Shown here in pieces: positions 25,968 through 35,852 of a stretch of DNA of 64,000 bases (position 1 is its first letter; each line of letters begins with the position of its first letter). Location of the stretch: positions 1-64,000 of the forward strand of contig DUMU01000001.1 of the NCBI GenBank assembly GCA_012839805.1, written 5' to 3'. The notes beneath the pieces are model-generated. The model was not told the DNA's origin. It saw nothing but the letters and a program-made list of their open reading frames with translations, and ran no database searches. The stretch comes from Bacillota bacterium. Its GTDB lineage: Bacteria; Bacillota; Limnochordia; Limnochordales; DUMU01. The translations under genes were made by a program, and so were the position numbers.

Positions 25968-26009
25968 AGTGCGGGGGTGGGAGTTCGGCAGTTCGGGAGA
26001 GTGGTGTAG

Positions 26010-27659
26010 ATGAACGGAAGACGGCGAGTCGAGATATTCGATACCACGCTGCGGGATGGTGAACAGTCCCCCGGGGTCTCGCTGAACGTTCACGAGAAAC
26101 TGGAGATAGCCAGGCAGCTCGCTCGCCTCGGGGTGGACGTCATCGAAGCCGGTTTCCCGGTAACCTCTCCGGGTGATTTTGCTGCGGTGCAGGCCATCGC
26201 CCGTGAGGTGCACGGGCCGGTGATTGCAGCGCTGGCCCGCGCCCTGCCCGGGGACGTCGAAAGAGCGGCCGAGGCGCTGCGGCCGGCCCGGGAGCGGGGA
26301 AAGGGGCAGGCCCGCATCCATACTTTCATCGCCACTTCGCCTATTCATATGCGTTACAAGCTCCGGAAAAGCCCCGAAGAGGTGATCGAGCTGGCGGTGG
26401 CCGCGGTCAAGCTGGCCCGGCAGTACGTGGAGGACGTGGAGTTCTCCGCGGAGGATGCCACCCGCAGTGACCCGGAGTTCCTGGCCCGGGTGTTCGGGGC
26501 GGTGATCGAGGCCGGGGCGACCGTGCTCAACGTACCGGACACGGTGGGCTACACGACGCCGGCGGAGTTTTCCCGCTTGATCCGGTTCCTGCGGGAGAAC
26601 GTGCCCGGGATCGAGCGGGTGAAGCTGAGCGTTCACTGCCACGATGACCTGGGCATGGCGGTGGCCAACAGCCTGGCGGGGGTGGAGGCCGGAGCTACGC
26701 AGGTGGAATGTACCATCAACGGTCTCGGTGAACGGGCGGGCAACGCGGCGCTCGAGGAGATCGTGATGGCACTTCGAACCCGGGCCGATTTCTACGGGGT
26801 GGAGACCGGCATCGTCACGCCGGAGATCTACCGGACGAGCCGGCTCGTTTCGGCGTTGACCGGGGTCATGGTACAGCCGAACAAGGCGATCGTGGGCGAG
26901 AACGCCTTCGCCCACGAGGCCGGGATCCACCAGGACGGCATTCTTAAAGAGCGGACCACTTACGAGATAATGACGCCGGAATCCATTGGCCTCAAGCAGA
27001 GCCGGCTGGTGCTGGGGAAGCACTCGGGGCGGCATGCCTTCCGGGCTCGTTTGGCCGAGCTCGGGTACGAGCTGGGTGAACAGGAACTGCAGCAGGCCTA
27101 CGAGCGCTTTATCGAGCTGGCCGACCGCAAAAAGAACGTGAGCGACCGGGACCTGGAAGCGCTGGTGGCCGGTGCCGGCAGCCGGGCGACGGTACCGGAG
27201 GAGTACAGTTTGGAGTATCTGTCGGTAGTCTCCGGAACGGCCGGGATTGCCACGGCAACGGTGAAGCTCCGGCGGGGCGATGAGGTACGCACGGAGGCGG
27301 CCTGCGGCGACGGGCCGGTGGACGCCGCCTACCGGGCCATCGATCGCATAACCGGAGTGCATGTGGAACTGGACGGATACCAGCTCCAGGCCGTAACCGG
27401 GGGAAAGGACGCCGCCGGGGAGGTGGTCGTCCGGCTCAAGGAAGACGGCCACATCTTCGTGGGGCGGGGCCTTTCCACCGACGTGATCGAGGCGAGCGTC
27501 CGGGCCTACCTGCACGCCTTCAACAAGCTCCTCGCGGCGCGGCGGGAGGCGCAAGGAACGGCCGCCGCCGGCGGCCAGGGTGCGACCGGCAGCGTGGCGG
27601 GCGCGGCGACGGGCAAAGAAACGGGTGAAAGAGCGACCGGAACGGAGGCGCGGTCTTGA
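26010..27659 (+). CDS. leuA: 2-Isopropylmalate synthase
   Basis: A protein of 549 residues that condenses acetyl-CoA with 2-oxoisovalerate, the first committed step to leucine. It has the TIM barrel with [15 protein letters not shown] at the N-terminus and the metal-binding [13 protein letters not shown]. The C-terminal allosteric domain (from about residue 390: [34 protein letters not shown]) normally senses leucine. The last 35 residues are an Ala/Gly/Thr-rich tail absent from most homologues. It is joined to leuB by a TTGA overlap. A related enzyme, cimA, lies two genes downstream; the DGEQSPG signature places this one in the LeuA group. Confidence 0.95.
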   Translation: MNGRRRVEIFDTTLRDGEQSPGVSLNVHEKLEIARQLARLGVDVIEAGFPVTSPGDFAAVQAIAREVHGPVIAALARALPGDVERAAEALRPARERGKGQARIHTFIATSPIHMRYKLRKSPEEVIELAVAAVKLARQYVEDVEFSAEDATRSDPEFLARVFGAVIEAGATVLNVPDTVGYTTPAEFSRLIRFLRENVPGIERVKLSVHCHDDLGMAVANSLAGVEAGATQVECTINGLGERAGNAALEEIVMALRTRADFYGVETGIVTPEIYRTSRLVSALTGVMVQPNKAIVGENAFAHEAGIHQDGILKERTTYEIMTPESIGLKQSRLVLGKHSGRHAFRARLAELGYELGEQELQQAYERFIELADRKKNVSDRDLEALVAGAGSRATVPEEYSLEYLSVVSGTAGIATATVKLRRGDEVRTEAACGDGPVDAAYRAIDRITGVHVELDGYQLQAVTGGKDAAGEVVVRLKEDGHIFVGRGLSTDVIEASVRAYLHAFNKLLAARREAQGTAAAGGQGATGSVAGAATGKETGERATGTEARS

Positions 27660-28813
27660 ATACCGGGACAGGGAAGCCGGCGCGGATCCTGCTTCTCCCC
27701 GGCGACGGGATCGGGGTGGAAGTGATCCGGGAGGCAAGAAAGGTACTGGAAGCGGCAGCTAGACTTTTCGGGTTGAGCCTGGAGTTTCACGAAGGTTTGA
27801 TCGGGGGCGCGGCGTACGAGGCGACCGGCAAGCCCCTGCCCGACGAGACGCTAGAGGAGGCTCTGGCCTCGGACGCGGTGTTAATGGGGGCGGTGGGGGG
27901 GCCAAAGTGGGACGGCTTGCCGCCGGCGCTCCGGCCGGAAGCGGGGCTTCTCGCCATTCGCAAGGGGATGGGGGTGTTTGCCAACCTCCGCCCGGTCAAA
28001 GTCTTCCCGGCCCTGGTCCACGCCTCGTCGCTCCGCCCGGAGGTGGTGGCCGGCGTCGACGTGCTAATCCTGAGGGAACTTACCGGCGGGCTCTATTTCG
28101 GCGAGCCCAAAGGCCGTTTCCCCGCCGGCGCCGCTGCGGGCGGGGAGCGAGCCGTGGACACCCTCGCGTACACGCGGCGGGAGATCGAGCGTATCGTACG
28201 GCTCGGTTTCGAGCTGGCTCGCAGTCGCCGCCGGCAGCTGGCTTCGGTGGACAAGGCCAACATTCTCGCCACTTCCCAGCTATGGCGAGAGGTGGTGAAC
28301 GAGGTGGCCCGGGAGTTTCCGGACGTGGAAGTGAGGCACTTCTACGTGGACAACGCGGCCATGCAGCTGATACGGAACCCCCGGCAGTTCGACGTGATAG
28401 TGACGGAGAACATGTTCGGCGACATCTTAAGCGACGAGGCGGCGGAGCTTTCGGGGTCGCTCGGAATGCTCCCCTCGGCCTCGCTGGGTGAGCCCGGCCG
28501 GCCCGGGCTCTACGAGCCGGTTCACGGCTCGGCGCCCGACATTGCCGGGCAGGGGAAGGCGAACCCCCTGGCGGCCATTCTCACCGCCGCACTCTTGCTA
28601 CGCTACAGCTTGAACCGGCCCGACCACGGGGCGGCAACCGGAGGGGAAGCGGTAAGCGGGCCGGCGACGGCGGCCGCGGCGGTGGAGCGAGCGGTGGAGC
28701 GGGTTTTGGCGGAAGGGGCTCGTACGGCCGATCTTGCCCGGGCCGGAGAACCGGTGATCTCTACGGCCGAGATGGGCGACCGGGTGGTCGCCGCCCTGGA
28801 GGCCGAAGGATGA
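27656..28813 (+). CDS. leuB: 3-Isopropylmalate dehydrogenase
   Basis: A protein of 385 residues, slightly longer than usual. It starts at TTG 27656, overlapping the leuA stop. Motifs are [12 protein letters not shown] at the N-terminus, [33 protein letters not shown], and the NAD/metal segments [17 protein letters not shown] and [20 protein letters not shown]. It oxidises and decarboxylates 3-isopropylmalate, and also methylmalate made in the citramalate route. An insertion of about 15 residues near [17 protein letters not shown] adds length at the C-terminal end. The isomerase subunits LeuC and LeuD that supply its substrate are not in this window. Confidence 0.96.
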   Translation: MNTGTGKPARILLLPGDGIGVEVIREARKVLEAAARLFGLSLEFHEGLIGGAAYEATGKPLPDETLEEALASDAVLMGAVGGPKWDGLPPALRPEAGLLAIRKGMGVFANLRPVKVFPALVHASSLRPEVVAGVDVLILRELTGGLYFGEPKGRFPAGAAAGGERAVDTLAYTRREIERIVRLGFELARSRRRQLASVDKANILATSQLWREVVNEVAREFPDVEVRHFYVDNAAMQLIRNPRQFDVIVTENMFGDILSDEAAELSGSLGMLPSASLGEPGRPGLYEPVHGSAPDIAGQGKANPLAAILTAALLLRYSLNRPDHGAATGGEAVSGPATAAAAVERAVERVLAEGARTADLARAGEPVISTAEMGDRVVAALEAEG

Positions 28814-30579
28814 GGGTGGACGGGGTGGAAGAGATAAACCTTCACAAGGAATCAGAGACTCGTCATTCAGCCGGGATGCCGGCGCGGGTCGAGCTCTACG
28901 ATACCACCCTGCGGGATGGGGCGCAGCGGGAGGGGATCTCCTTTTCCGTTGAAGACAAGCGACGGATTTTGTTGCGCCTCGACGATTTCGGTGTCGACCT
29001 GGTAGAGGGCGGCTGGCCCGGCTCGAATCCCAAGGATGAAGAATTCTTCCGCCTGGCGCGTCACCTGCCGCTACGGCATTGCCGCCTGGCGGCTTTCGGC
29101 AGCACCCGGCGCCCCTACACGGCCGTGACCGGGGATCGGAATCTGGAGTTACTGCTGGCCGCGGAAACGCCAGTTGTCACCGTATTCGGCAAGTCCTGGG
29201 ATTTCCATGTAAGAGAGGCCCTCCGGGCGGACCTGGACGAGAACCTGCGCATGATCGAAGAGTCGGTGGGCTATCTTGCCCGGCACGGGCGAGAAGTGAT
29301 CTACGACGCCGAGCACTTCTTCGACGGTTTTCGGCAGAATGCGCAGTATGCCCTGGCTACGTTACGAGCGGCCTGGCGGGGCGGGGCGCGCCGTATAGTC
29401 CTTTGTGACACCAACGGGGGCTCCCTTCCCGATGAGGTACGGAACGCAGTCCTGGCCGTCCGCGAGGCTCTGGACGGGGGCGATGGGCTCATCCTGGGTA
29501 TCCATGCCCACAACGACGGTGGGCTGGGGGTGGCCAACACCCTGGTGGCCGTGGCGGCCGGGTGCAGGCACGTGCAGGGCACGGTGAACGGCCTGGGTGA
29601 GCGCTGCGGTAACGCCGACCTGTGCCAGATCATCCCGAACCTTCAGTTGAAACTGGGCTACCGGTGTGTTCCGGAGGATAGGCTGCGTACCCTGACCGAG
29701 CTCTCCCGTTTCGTAGACGAGATCGCCAATCTCCACCCCGATCCTCACCGGCCTTTCGTGGGGGCGAGCGCGTTCGCCCACAAGGGAGGAATCCACGTCA
29801 GCGCCGTGTTGCGGGATGCGGCCACCTACGAGCACGTTCAACCGGAAGCGGTGGGCAACCGCCGCCGGGTACTCGTATCGGAGCTGGCGGGCAAGAGCAA
29901 TATCCTCTACAAGGCCAGGGAACTCGGGGTGCTGAAACCTGCCTGCGAAGGCGCGGGCCGGGGTACGGGAGAAGGCGAAGGCGCAGGCACGCCGGCTGAG
30001 GGCGAAGCCGGGGGCCTGGCCGAAGCCGGCCTCGACCCGGAGAAGATACAACGGGTCGTGGAACAAGTAAAAGAGCTGGAGCATGCCGGCTACCAGTTCG
30101 AGGGAGCAGAAGGCTCGTTCGAGCTTTTGCTGCACCGGGCGCTCGGGCAGTATACGCCCTATTTCGAACTGATCGGTTTCCGGCTGGTGATCGAAAAACG
30201 TTCACCCGCTGATGAACCGCTGGCAGAGGCTACCATCAAGGTGAGGGTGGGCGACCGGGTCTTGCACACCGCGGCCGACGGGGAAGGCCCGGTGAACGCG
30301 CTGGACAACGCCCTGCGCAAGGCGCTCGAAGAGGTATACCCGGAGCTGTCGCGCTTTAAGCTGACGGACTACAAGGTACGAGTGCTAGACGAAAAGGCGG
30401 GCACGGCCGCGACGGTGCGGGTACTCATCGAGTCGGCCGACAACGGGCGGCGCTGGGGCACGGTGGGGGTCTCCCGCAACATTATCGAAGCGAGCTGGCA
30501 GGCCTTGGTGGACAGCATCGAATACGGGCTTCTCAAGGGTGGCGCACCGGCCCGGACGGTCACGTCCACGAACCACTGA
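28810..30579 (+). CDS. cimA: (R)-Citramalate synthase
   Basis: A protein of up to 589 residues of the citramalate/isopropylmalate synthase family. [20 protein letters not shown] and [12 protein letters not shown] are typical of the CimA group rather than LeuA or NifV. The metal site [14 protein letters not shown] and a C-terminal regulatory domain ([21 protein letters not shown]) are present. CimA condenses pyruvate with acetyl-CoA and so opens the threonine-independent route to isoleucine, with LeuCD and LeuB completing it. The start is ATG 28810 (ATGA overlap with leuB) or ATG 28876, where homology begins. A Gly/Glu-rich stretch (about 29945-30025) lies between the two domains. Last gene of the operon. 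Confidence 0.93.
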   Translation: MRVDGVEEINLHKESETRHSAGMPARVELYDTTLRDGAQREGISFSVEDKRRILLRLDDFGVDLVEGGWPGSNPKDEEFFRLARHLPLRHCRLAAFGSTRRPYTAVTGDRNLELLLAAETPVVTVFGKSWDFHVREALRADLDENLRMIEESVGYLARHGREVIYDAEHFFDGFRQNAQYALATLRAAWRGGARRIVLCDTNGGSLPDEVRNAVLAVREALDGGDGLILGIHAHNDGGLGVANTLVAVAAGCRHVQGTVNGLGERCGNADLCQIIPNLQLKLGYRCVPEDRLRTLTELSRFVDEIANLHPDPHRPFVGASAFAHKGGIHVSAVLRDAATYEHVQPEAVGNRRRVLVSELAGKSNILYKARELGVLKPACEGAGRGTGEGEGAGTPAEGEAGGLAEAGLDPEKIQRVVEQVKELEHAGYQFEGAEGSFELLLHRALGQYTPYFELIGFRLVIEKRSPADEPLAEATIKVRVGDRVLHTAADGEGPVNALDNALRKALEEVYPELSRFKLTDYKVRVLDEKAGTAATVRVLIESADNGRRWGTVGVSRNIIEASWQALVDSIEYGLLKGGAPARTVTSTNH

Positions 30580-30760
30580 TTCGAACCACTGATTTCCTGT
30601 GAGCCCGCATATTGCCCCGTTACCCCGGGGTCAGGCGGGTAGGATCACCCCCTCGAACCGCCGAATATGGTGGTGAATCCCCAGCCTACCATCCGGGGAG
30701 GCGCGCACGACGTTCCCACCCGTCCTGGCCAACCTACCACACTTACCCGACCTGCCCCGG

Positions 30761-31708
30761 TTGCCCTTGCGGCCGGTCGACCTCGTCGATATCCTGATCG
30801 TGGCCTGGGTCATCTACCGGTTGCTGATCCTGTTACGCGGCACACGGGGCGTCATCCTGCTGCGGGGGTTCGTTTTTCTCCTGGTAGCCGCGGCGCTGAG
30901 CGGATGGCTCCGGCTACGGACCGTGAATTGGCTCCTCGAGCGTTCACTGACGGCGCTTCTGGTGGCCTTGCCGGTGGTTTTCTACCCGGAGATCCGTCGC
31001 GCTCTCGAGCGCCTGGGCCGGGGGGATCTTTTCGCGTGGAACGGGCAGGGTCTGGGTCGAAGCCCGGGCAACGGCGAGGACGGCGGTACGAGTCCGGGCG
31101 CGGGGGCGGGCACGGGGGCGAGTACGGGAGCGGGTACGGGCCGCGCCGCCGCCCTGGGCCGTAGCCTGCACGGCCTCTACCGGTGGCTTTGGGGCCACTC
31201 TCCGCCCGAGGCCGATCGCGAACGCCTGATCGACGTGGTGGTACGGGCGGCCGGCGAGCTTTCCCGGCGGGGGTTTGGTGCCTTGATCGCCATCGAGCAG
31301 GAAGTGGGACTCGGTGAGCATTTGGAGACCGGGGTGCGCCTGGAGGCCCGGCTCTCGGTGGAGCTCTTGGTCAATCTCTTCACCCCGGGAACTCCGCTCC
31401 ACGACGGGGCGGTCATCATCCGCAACGGGAGAGTGGCAGCTGCTGCCTGCTTCTTGCCTCTGGCCCGTCCGGAACGCCTGGAACGCAAGATGGGAAGCAG
31501 GCACCGGGCGGCCCTCGGTTTGGCGGAAGAATCCGACGCGCTGGTGATCGTAGTATCAGAAGAGACGCGGCGGATCTCGGGGGCTCGAGACGGCCTGATA
31601 TACTGGGACCTCGGGGAAGAAGGGCTTCGCCACTGGTTGAACGAGGCTCTCGGTGTCCCGCTCCCGGAAAAGGAATCGCCCGCGAGGGAGATGGGGGCGG
31701 GAAGATGA
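30761..31708 (+). CDS. cdaA: Diadenylate cyclase (c-di-AMP synthase, CdaA type)
   Basis: A protein of 315 residues with three N-terminal membrane helices (DILIVAWVIYRLLILL, GFVFLLVAAALSGWL, LTALLVALPVVFY) and a C-terminal DAC domain containing the catalytic DGA (215-217) and RHR (247-249) motifs. It makes c-di-AMP from two ATP at the membrane. In Firmicutes c-di-AMP controls potassium and osmolyte balance and wall integrity. A Gly/Ala/Thr-rich insert (about 93-133) separates membrane and catalytic parts and is not usual. It starts at TTG 30761. It lies in the classical cdaA-cdaR-glmM order, but cdaR is only a stub. About 180 bases before it hold no gene. Confidence 0.93.
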   Translation: MPLRPVDLVDILIVAWVIYRLLILLRGTRGVILLRGFVFLLVAAALSGWLRLRTVNWLLERSLTALLVALPVVFYPEIRRALERLGRGDLFAWNGQGLGRSPGNGEDGGTSPGAGAGTGASTGAGTGRAAALGRSLHGLYRWLWGHSPPEADRERLIDVVVRAAGELSRRGFGALIAIEQEVGLGEHLETGVRLEARLSVELLVNLFTPGTPLHDGAVIIRNGRVAAAACFLPLARPERLERKMGSRHRAALGLAEESDALVIVVSEETRRISGARDGLIYWDLGEEGLRHWLNEALGVPLPEKESPAREMGAGR

Positions 31709-31908
31709 GCAGGGGCACCACCGGGAAGGGGCGCGGGAGCAGGCGCGGGAGTATGAGCGGCCAGGGGAGCACTCTTTGGCGACGTTTCACCCGGTTCTGG
31801 GCCCGTGCGGATCTTTCGTGGCGGCTCCTGGCCCTGATCCTGGCCATTTTGCTCTGGCTGATCGCCTCGGGTGCGGTAACCCCGGGGGACGGTCGATTGG
31901 TCCTCTAG
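31705..31908 (+). CDS. CdaR (YbbR) stub: membrane helix only
   Basis: A frame of 67 codons, joined to cdaA by ATGA and placed between cdaA and glmM where cdaR normally lies. After a basic Gly/Ser/Arg-rich start it has one membrane helix (WRLLALILAILLWLIASG), matching the first segment of YbbR proteins. The chain ends at GDGRLVL. Normal CdaR has three or four extracytoplasmic YbbR repeats (300 or more residues) that modulate CdaA; none is seen in any frame over the next 130 bases. It may be a truncated gene or a minimal CdaA partner. The conserved helix and coupling argue that it is still translated. Confidence 0.65.
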   Translation: MSRGTTGKGRGSRRGSMSGQGSTLWRRFTRFWARADLSWRLLALILAILLWLIASGAVTPGDGRLVL

Positions 31909-32041
31909 TGGGCCGGGCGCCGGCCTGGCAAGCCGCCGGTTTCCCGGGTTCTGGTTCCGGCACGCCGGCCGTGGGTCGCGGTCAGGCCAAGGGCCCGGCG
32001 CGATCCGGCCCGCAGCACTCATCGATGGGGGAGAAAGCAAG

Positions 32042-33406
32042 ATGGCACGACTTTTCGGAACGGACGGCGTCCGCGGGGTGGCCAATCGTGACGTCACCCC
32101 GGAACTGGCTTTTCGACTGGGACGGGCCGCGGCGACCGTGCTGGCGGTGGACACCGATCGTCCTCTCTTCGTGGTGGGACGTGATACCAGGGCGTCGGGG
32201 GAGATGCTACAGGCAGCACTGGTAGCGGGTATGCTTTCAGCCGGAGCCGACTGCCTGGACGCCGGGGTGATTCCCACTCCGGCGGTGGCCTATCTGACCC
32301 GGCAACGGGGAGCCCAGGCCGGGGCGGTGATCTCCGCCAGCCACAATCCGGTAGAGGACAACGGCATCAAGTTCTTCGGAGCCAACGGTTATAAGCTTTC
32401 TGATGAACTGGAAAGCCGGATCGAAGAACTGGTGACCGACCTGGGAGAAGGACGCGACCGGCTCCCTCGCCCGGTGGGCGGCCGGGTGGGGCGCCTGCGA
32501 GTCGACCGGCAAGCAGGACGCGACTACCTGGCGTTTTTGATCGGCACGGCCGGGTTCCGGCTGGATGGGGTGCGGGTAGTGATTGACGCGGCTTACGGAG
32601 CATGTTTCCGGTTGGCGCCCCGTCTCTTTGCCCGGCTGGGGGCAGAGGTCCTCGGCCTTCACCTGAGTCCGACCGGGACGAATATCAACGTCAACTGCGG
32701 GTCTACTCACCCCGAGTACGCCGCCAGGCGAGTCCGGGAGGAGGGGGCCGACCTGGGGCTCACCTTTGACGGCGACGCCGACCGGCTTATCGCCATCGAC
32801 GAAAGGGGTAACATCGTCGACGGCGACCACATCCTGGCCATCTGTGCCCTGGACCGGCTGCGCCGCGACGCGCTGCCGGGGAAAACCGTGGTGGCCACGC
32901 TCTACTCCAACCTGGGGCTCCGAAAGGCCTTGCAGGAGGCGGGAGGGGAGTTGCTGGTAACGGGAGCCGGCGATCGGCAGGTGATGGAGGCGCTGCTTGC
33001 CAACGGCCTGGTACTGGGGGGTGAGCAGTCCGGCCACATCGTCTTCCTCGACTCCCACACGACCGGAGACGGTATGTTCACCGCGATTCAACTTCTCGAC
33101 GTGATGCGCCGGACCGGGCGGCGCCTGTCCGAGCTCGCAGAGGAAATGCCGGTCTTTCCCCAGGTGCTGGCCAACGTTCGGGTGAGAAGCAAAAGCGGTT
33201 GGAGCGAGATCCCCGAGGTGAAAGAGGCTCTGGAGGAAGCCAAGGCAGAGCTCGGAGCCGACGGCCAGCTGAACGTGAGGCCCTCGGGTACGGAGCCGGT
33301 GATTCGCATCATGGCCCAGGGGCCGGACCGGGGTGCGGTGGAGCGGGCGGTGGAGCTGGTCCGGCGGGCGCTGGAGGTTCACCTGGGGGCGGAGGAGCGG
33401 AACTGA
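32042..33406 (+). CDS. glmM: Phosphoglucosamine mutase
   Basis: A protein of 454 residues with full-length GlmM features: LFGTDGVRGVANRDVTPELAF at the start, the phosphoserine loop ISASHNPVEDNGIKFFG, the metal loop TFDGDADRLIAIDE, the sugar-binding GEQSGHIVF and the phosphate-binding RPSGTEPVIRIMAQG. It converts glucosamine-6-phosphate to glucosamine-1-phosphate for UDP-GlcNAc and peptidoglycan. In several Firmicutes GlmM binds and restrains CdaA, consistent with their joint operon. ATG follows GGGGGAG. Nag genes elsewhere in the window feed the same sugar-phosphate pool. Confidence 0.97.
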   Translation: MARLFGTDGVRGVANRDVTPELAFRLGRAAATVLAVDTDRPLFVVGRDTRASGEMLQAALVAGMLSAGADCLDAGVIPTPAVAYLTRQRGAQAGAVISASHNPVEDNGIKFFGANGYKLSDELESRIEELVTDLGEGRDRLPRPVGGRVGRLRVDRQAGRDYLAFLIGTAGFRLDGVRVVIDAAYGACFRLAPRLFARLGAEVLGLHLSPTGTNINVNCGSTHPEYAARRVREEGADLGLTFDGDADRLIAIDERGNIVDGDHILAICALDRLRRDALPGKTVVATLYSNLGLRKALQEAGGELLVTGAGDRQVMEALLANGLVLGGEQSGHIVFLDSHTTGDGMFTAIQLLDVMRRTGRRLSELAEEMPVFPQVLANVRVRSKSGWSEIPEVKEALEEAKAELGADGQLNVRPSGTEPVIRIMAQGPDRGAVERAVELVRRALEVHLGAEERN

Positions 33407-33600
33407 CCACCTGCGGTACGAGCCGGTTTACCGCGCAAACCCGGCTCGGAGCCTAAACCGGCCTGTACGGGAGGTCCCGGAAGTGGAGGTCGGTCAGCGG
33501 CGTCAGCGGGAGCGGGGCGGGCGTCGCTGGGCGGCACGTACGGCCTGCCGCCACCCGGTGAATGGCAGGTACTGCGCAGCGGGAGAGCGGGGCGGATGGG

Positions 33601-34005
33601 ATGGGGTACATCCTGGGGATCGGTTCGGACGTCGTGGAGGTGGCGAGAGTCCGCCGGGCGTGGGAACGGTTCGGCGAACGATTTCTGGTTCGGGTGTATA
33701 CTCCAGAGGAACTGGGGTACTGCTTGAAAGCAAGCCATGGGGGGCGCGTTGCGGAACGGCTCGCCGGCCGCTTTGCCGCCAAGGAGGCGGTGATGAAGAG
33801 CCTGGGTTGTGGACCGGGTCGCGCCCCGTGGCGAACGGTGGCCATCCTGCCCGGGGAGGGAGGGCCACCCCGGGTAGAGTTAAGGGGTGCGGCCGCCCGG
33901 CGCGCTGCTGAGCTCGGGATCGCCAAGGTGCTGGTTACGATCACCCACGAAAAAGAGTACGCCTTGGCCGTAGCCATAGCCGAGGCGGCCGTTCCGAAAT
34001 CGTGA
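33601..34005 (+). CDS. acpS: Holo-acyl-carrier-protein synthase
   Basis: A protein of 134 residues from ATG 33601, where homology begins (GIGSDVVEVARVRRA, with the metal-binding Asp). The second signature ERLAGRFAAKEAVMKSLG is present, and the chain ends with VTITHEKEYALAVAIAE. AcpS transfers 4'-phosphopantetheine from CoA to acyl carrier protein. It is followed by nnr and alr, the common Firmicute order acpS-nnr-alr. The 190 bases between glmM and this gene hold no supported gene. Confidence 0.94.
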   Translation: MGYILGIGSDVVEVARVRRAWERFGERFLVRVYTPEELGYCLKASHGGRVAERLAGRFAAKEAVMKSLGCGPGRAPWRTVAILPGEGGPPRVELRGAAARRAAELGIAKVLVTITHEKEYALAVAIAEAAVPKS

Positions 34006-34076
34006 CTCGAAACCGCGCCGGGCCGAGACCGTGGCCCGGCGGTGGCCGCGGGACATGCAGGGAGAAGGGCGCAAGG

Positions 34077-35852
34077 ATGCTTTTGGGCGACACTGATACC
34101 ATGCACTTTCTGGACGAGCAGGCCGAGAGCCGCTACGGGCTGAGCACGGCGGTGCTGATGGAGAATGCCGGTCTGGCGGTTGCCCGCCGGGTGGCGGAGC
34201 TCCTCGGTGAAGATCTTTTCCGTCCCGCCGCCCTGGCCGGCAAGAGGGTCGTGGTGTTCGCCGGCCCGGGGAACAACGGTGGCGACGGTATGGCGGCGGC
34301 CCGGCACCTGGCTCTGGCCGGGGCTCAGGTTCGGGTGCTGCTCTTTGGCCGGGCGGAGCGCTTGCGGGGTGCAACGCTGGCCAACTACCGCGCCCTGCCC
34401 GCTTTCGGGGTGGAGGTACAGGAACAGCCCGCCCCGGGGGAAGACAGGCAAACCGCTGCCGGGGAAGGCACGGGAAGCCCGGCGGCCGGGGGCGAGCCGG
34501 CCGCCCTCGCCGACGTGGTGGTGGACGCCCTGCTCGGGACGGGGAGCCGGCTGCCGCTCTCACCCCTTTTGCGACGGGCCACTTCTGCCATCAACCGGTC
34601 CGGCCGGCCGGTAGTGAGCGTGGACGTTCCGACCGGCGTGGATGCGCAAAGCGGGGAGGTCGACCCGCAGGCCGTTCACGCTACGTCTACCGTTACTTTT
34701 GGCTTGCTGAAACCGGGTCTTCTCCTGTACCCCGGAGCAGCCCGGTGCGGGGAGGTCATTCTTGAACCGATCTCGCTGCCGGTGGAGGCGATCCTTACCC
34801 GGCGCCCCCCCATGGAGCTGGTCACCCCCGAACTTCTGGCCGAGTTCCTCGGGCCGCGTGAACCTGATACTCACAAAGGAACGTACGGTCGAGTCCTGAT
34901 CGTGGCCGGGAGCCGGGGGATGGTAGGAGCGGGCCGGCTGGCGGCAGAGGGGGCGCTGCGGGCGGGGGCGGGCCTGACCGTGCTCGCGATGCCTGCCTCC
35001 CTCCTGGTCGGCCTGGCCGCTGCCCTTCCCGATTGCCTCACCCTGCCTTTGCCCGAAGCGGAGGACGGGCGGTGGGGCAGGGGGGCGGCGGAGGCCGTCC
35101 TGGCCGAGGCCGCCCGTTCGGACAGCGTCGTCATCGGCCCGGGCATCGGCCAGAGTGAAACGGTGGCCCACGAATTGCGCCAGGTGCTCACCGGCCTGGC
35201 CCAGCGCCAGACACCCTTGGTGCTGGATGCCGACGGCCTGAACCTCCTGGCCGGCTCGACCGGACCTTCCTCACCCCTTGCGGCGCTCCTGCCACCGGGG
35301 CGGGCCGTTTTCACGCCCCACCCGGGGGAATTGGCCCGGCTTTTGAGTTCGACTCGAGCAGTGGAGGAGGGGTGGGGAGCGAAGGAGGTTCAGGGAAACC
35401 GGATTCGTGCCGCGCAGGAGGCAGCCCGGCAGTTCCGGCAGACCGTGGTTCTCAAAGGGGCACATACCATTATCGCTGAGCCCGACGGGCGCATATGGTT
35501 CAACCCGACGGGGAACCCCGGGATGGCAACGGGCGGGACGGGCGATGTGCTGGCCGGCATGATCGGAGCCTTCCTGGCGCAGGGGCTGGCGCCGGAGGCG
35601 GCGGCAAAGCTGGGAGTCTACCTTCACGGGATGGCGGGGGACCTGGCGGCCGCGGCGCTGGGGGAGGCGGCCCTTACCGCCTCCGACGTTGCGGCCTGGC
35701 TGGGAGCGGCGCGCCGGCGGCTGGAGGCAAGCCGGGGGTGCCGGGAGCGTCCCTGGCGTCGCCGGCCTCTGGCAAGGTGGTACCTTGATAACGGGGATGG
35801 TGCTGATTTGCGGGGCCGTGGAGAAGGACCGGGAAGGGGCCGGTGGCGGTGA
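34077..35852 (+). CDS. nnr: Bifunctional NAD(P)H-hydrate epimerase/dehydratase
   Basis: A protein of 591 residues from ATG 34077, behind GGGAGAAGGG. The N-terminal YjeF_N domain (to about 230) is the epimerase: AVLMENAGLAVARRV, VVFAGPGNNGGDGMAAARHL, DVPTGVDAQSGEVD. The C-terminal ribokinase-like domain (about 260-560) is the ADP-dependent dehydratase: GRVLIVAGSRGMVGAGRLA, PLVLDADGLNLLAG, and the nucleotide loop NPTGNPGMATGGTGDVLAG. Together they repair damaged NADH and NADPH hydrates. A Gly/Ala-rich insert sits in the first domain (near 34440-34510), and an Arg/Gly-rich tail of about 40 residues follows. The end overlaps the start of alr. Confidence 0.95.
   Translation: MLLGDTDTMHFLDEQAESRYGLSTAVLMENAGLAVARRVAELLGEDLFRPAALAGKRVVVFAGPGNNGGDGMAAARHLALAGAQVRVLLFGRAERLRGATLANYRALPAFGVEVQEQPAPGEDRQTAAGEGTGSPAAGGEPAALADVVVDALLGTGSRLPLSPLLRRATSAINRSGRPVVSVDVPTGVDAQSGEVDPQAVHATSTVTFGLLKPGLLLYPGAARCGEVILEPISLPVEAILTRRPPMELVTPELLAEFLGPREPDTHKGTYGRVLIVAGSRGMVGAGRLAAEGALRAGAGLTVLAMPASLLVGLAAALPDCLTLPLPEAEDGRWGRGAAEAVLAEAARSDSVVIGPGIGQSETVAHELRQVLTGLAQRQTPLVLDADGLNLLAGSTGPSSPLAALLPPGRAVFTPHPGELARLLSSTRAVEEGWGAKEVQGNRIRAAQEAARQFRQTVVLKGAHTIIAEPDGRIWFNPTGNPGMATGGTGDVLAGMIGAFLAQGLAPEAAAKLGVYLHGMAGDLAAAALGEAALTASDVAAWLGAARRRLEASRGCRERPWRRRPLARWYLDNGDGADLRGRGEGPGRGRWR

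Noticed and set aside
25689-27737. 682-codon minus-strand frame across serA and leuA
   Set aside because: It covers two well-conserved plus-strand genes; the long open frame is a by-product of GC-rich codon use.
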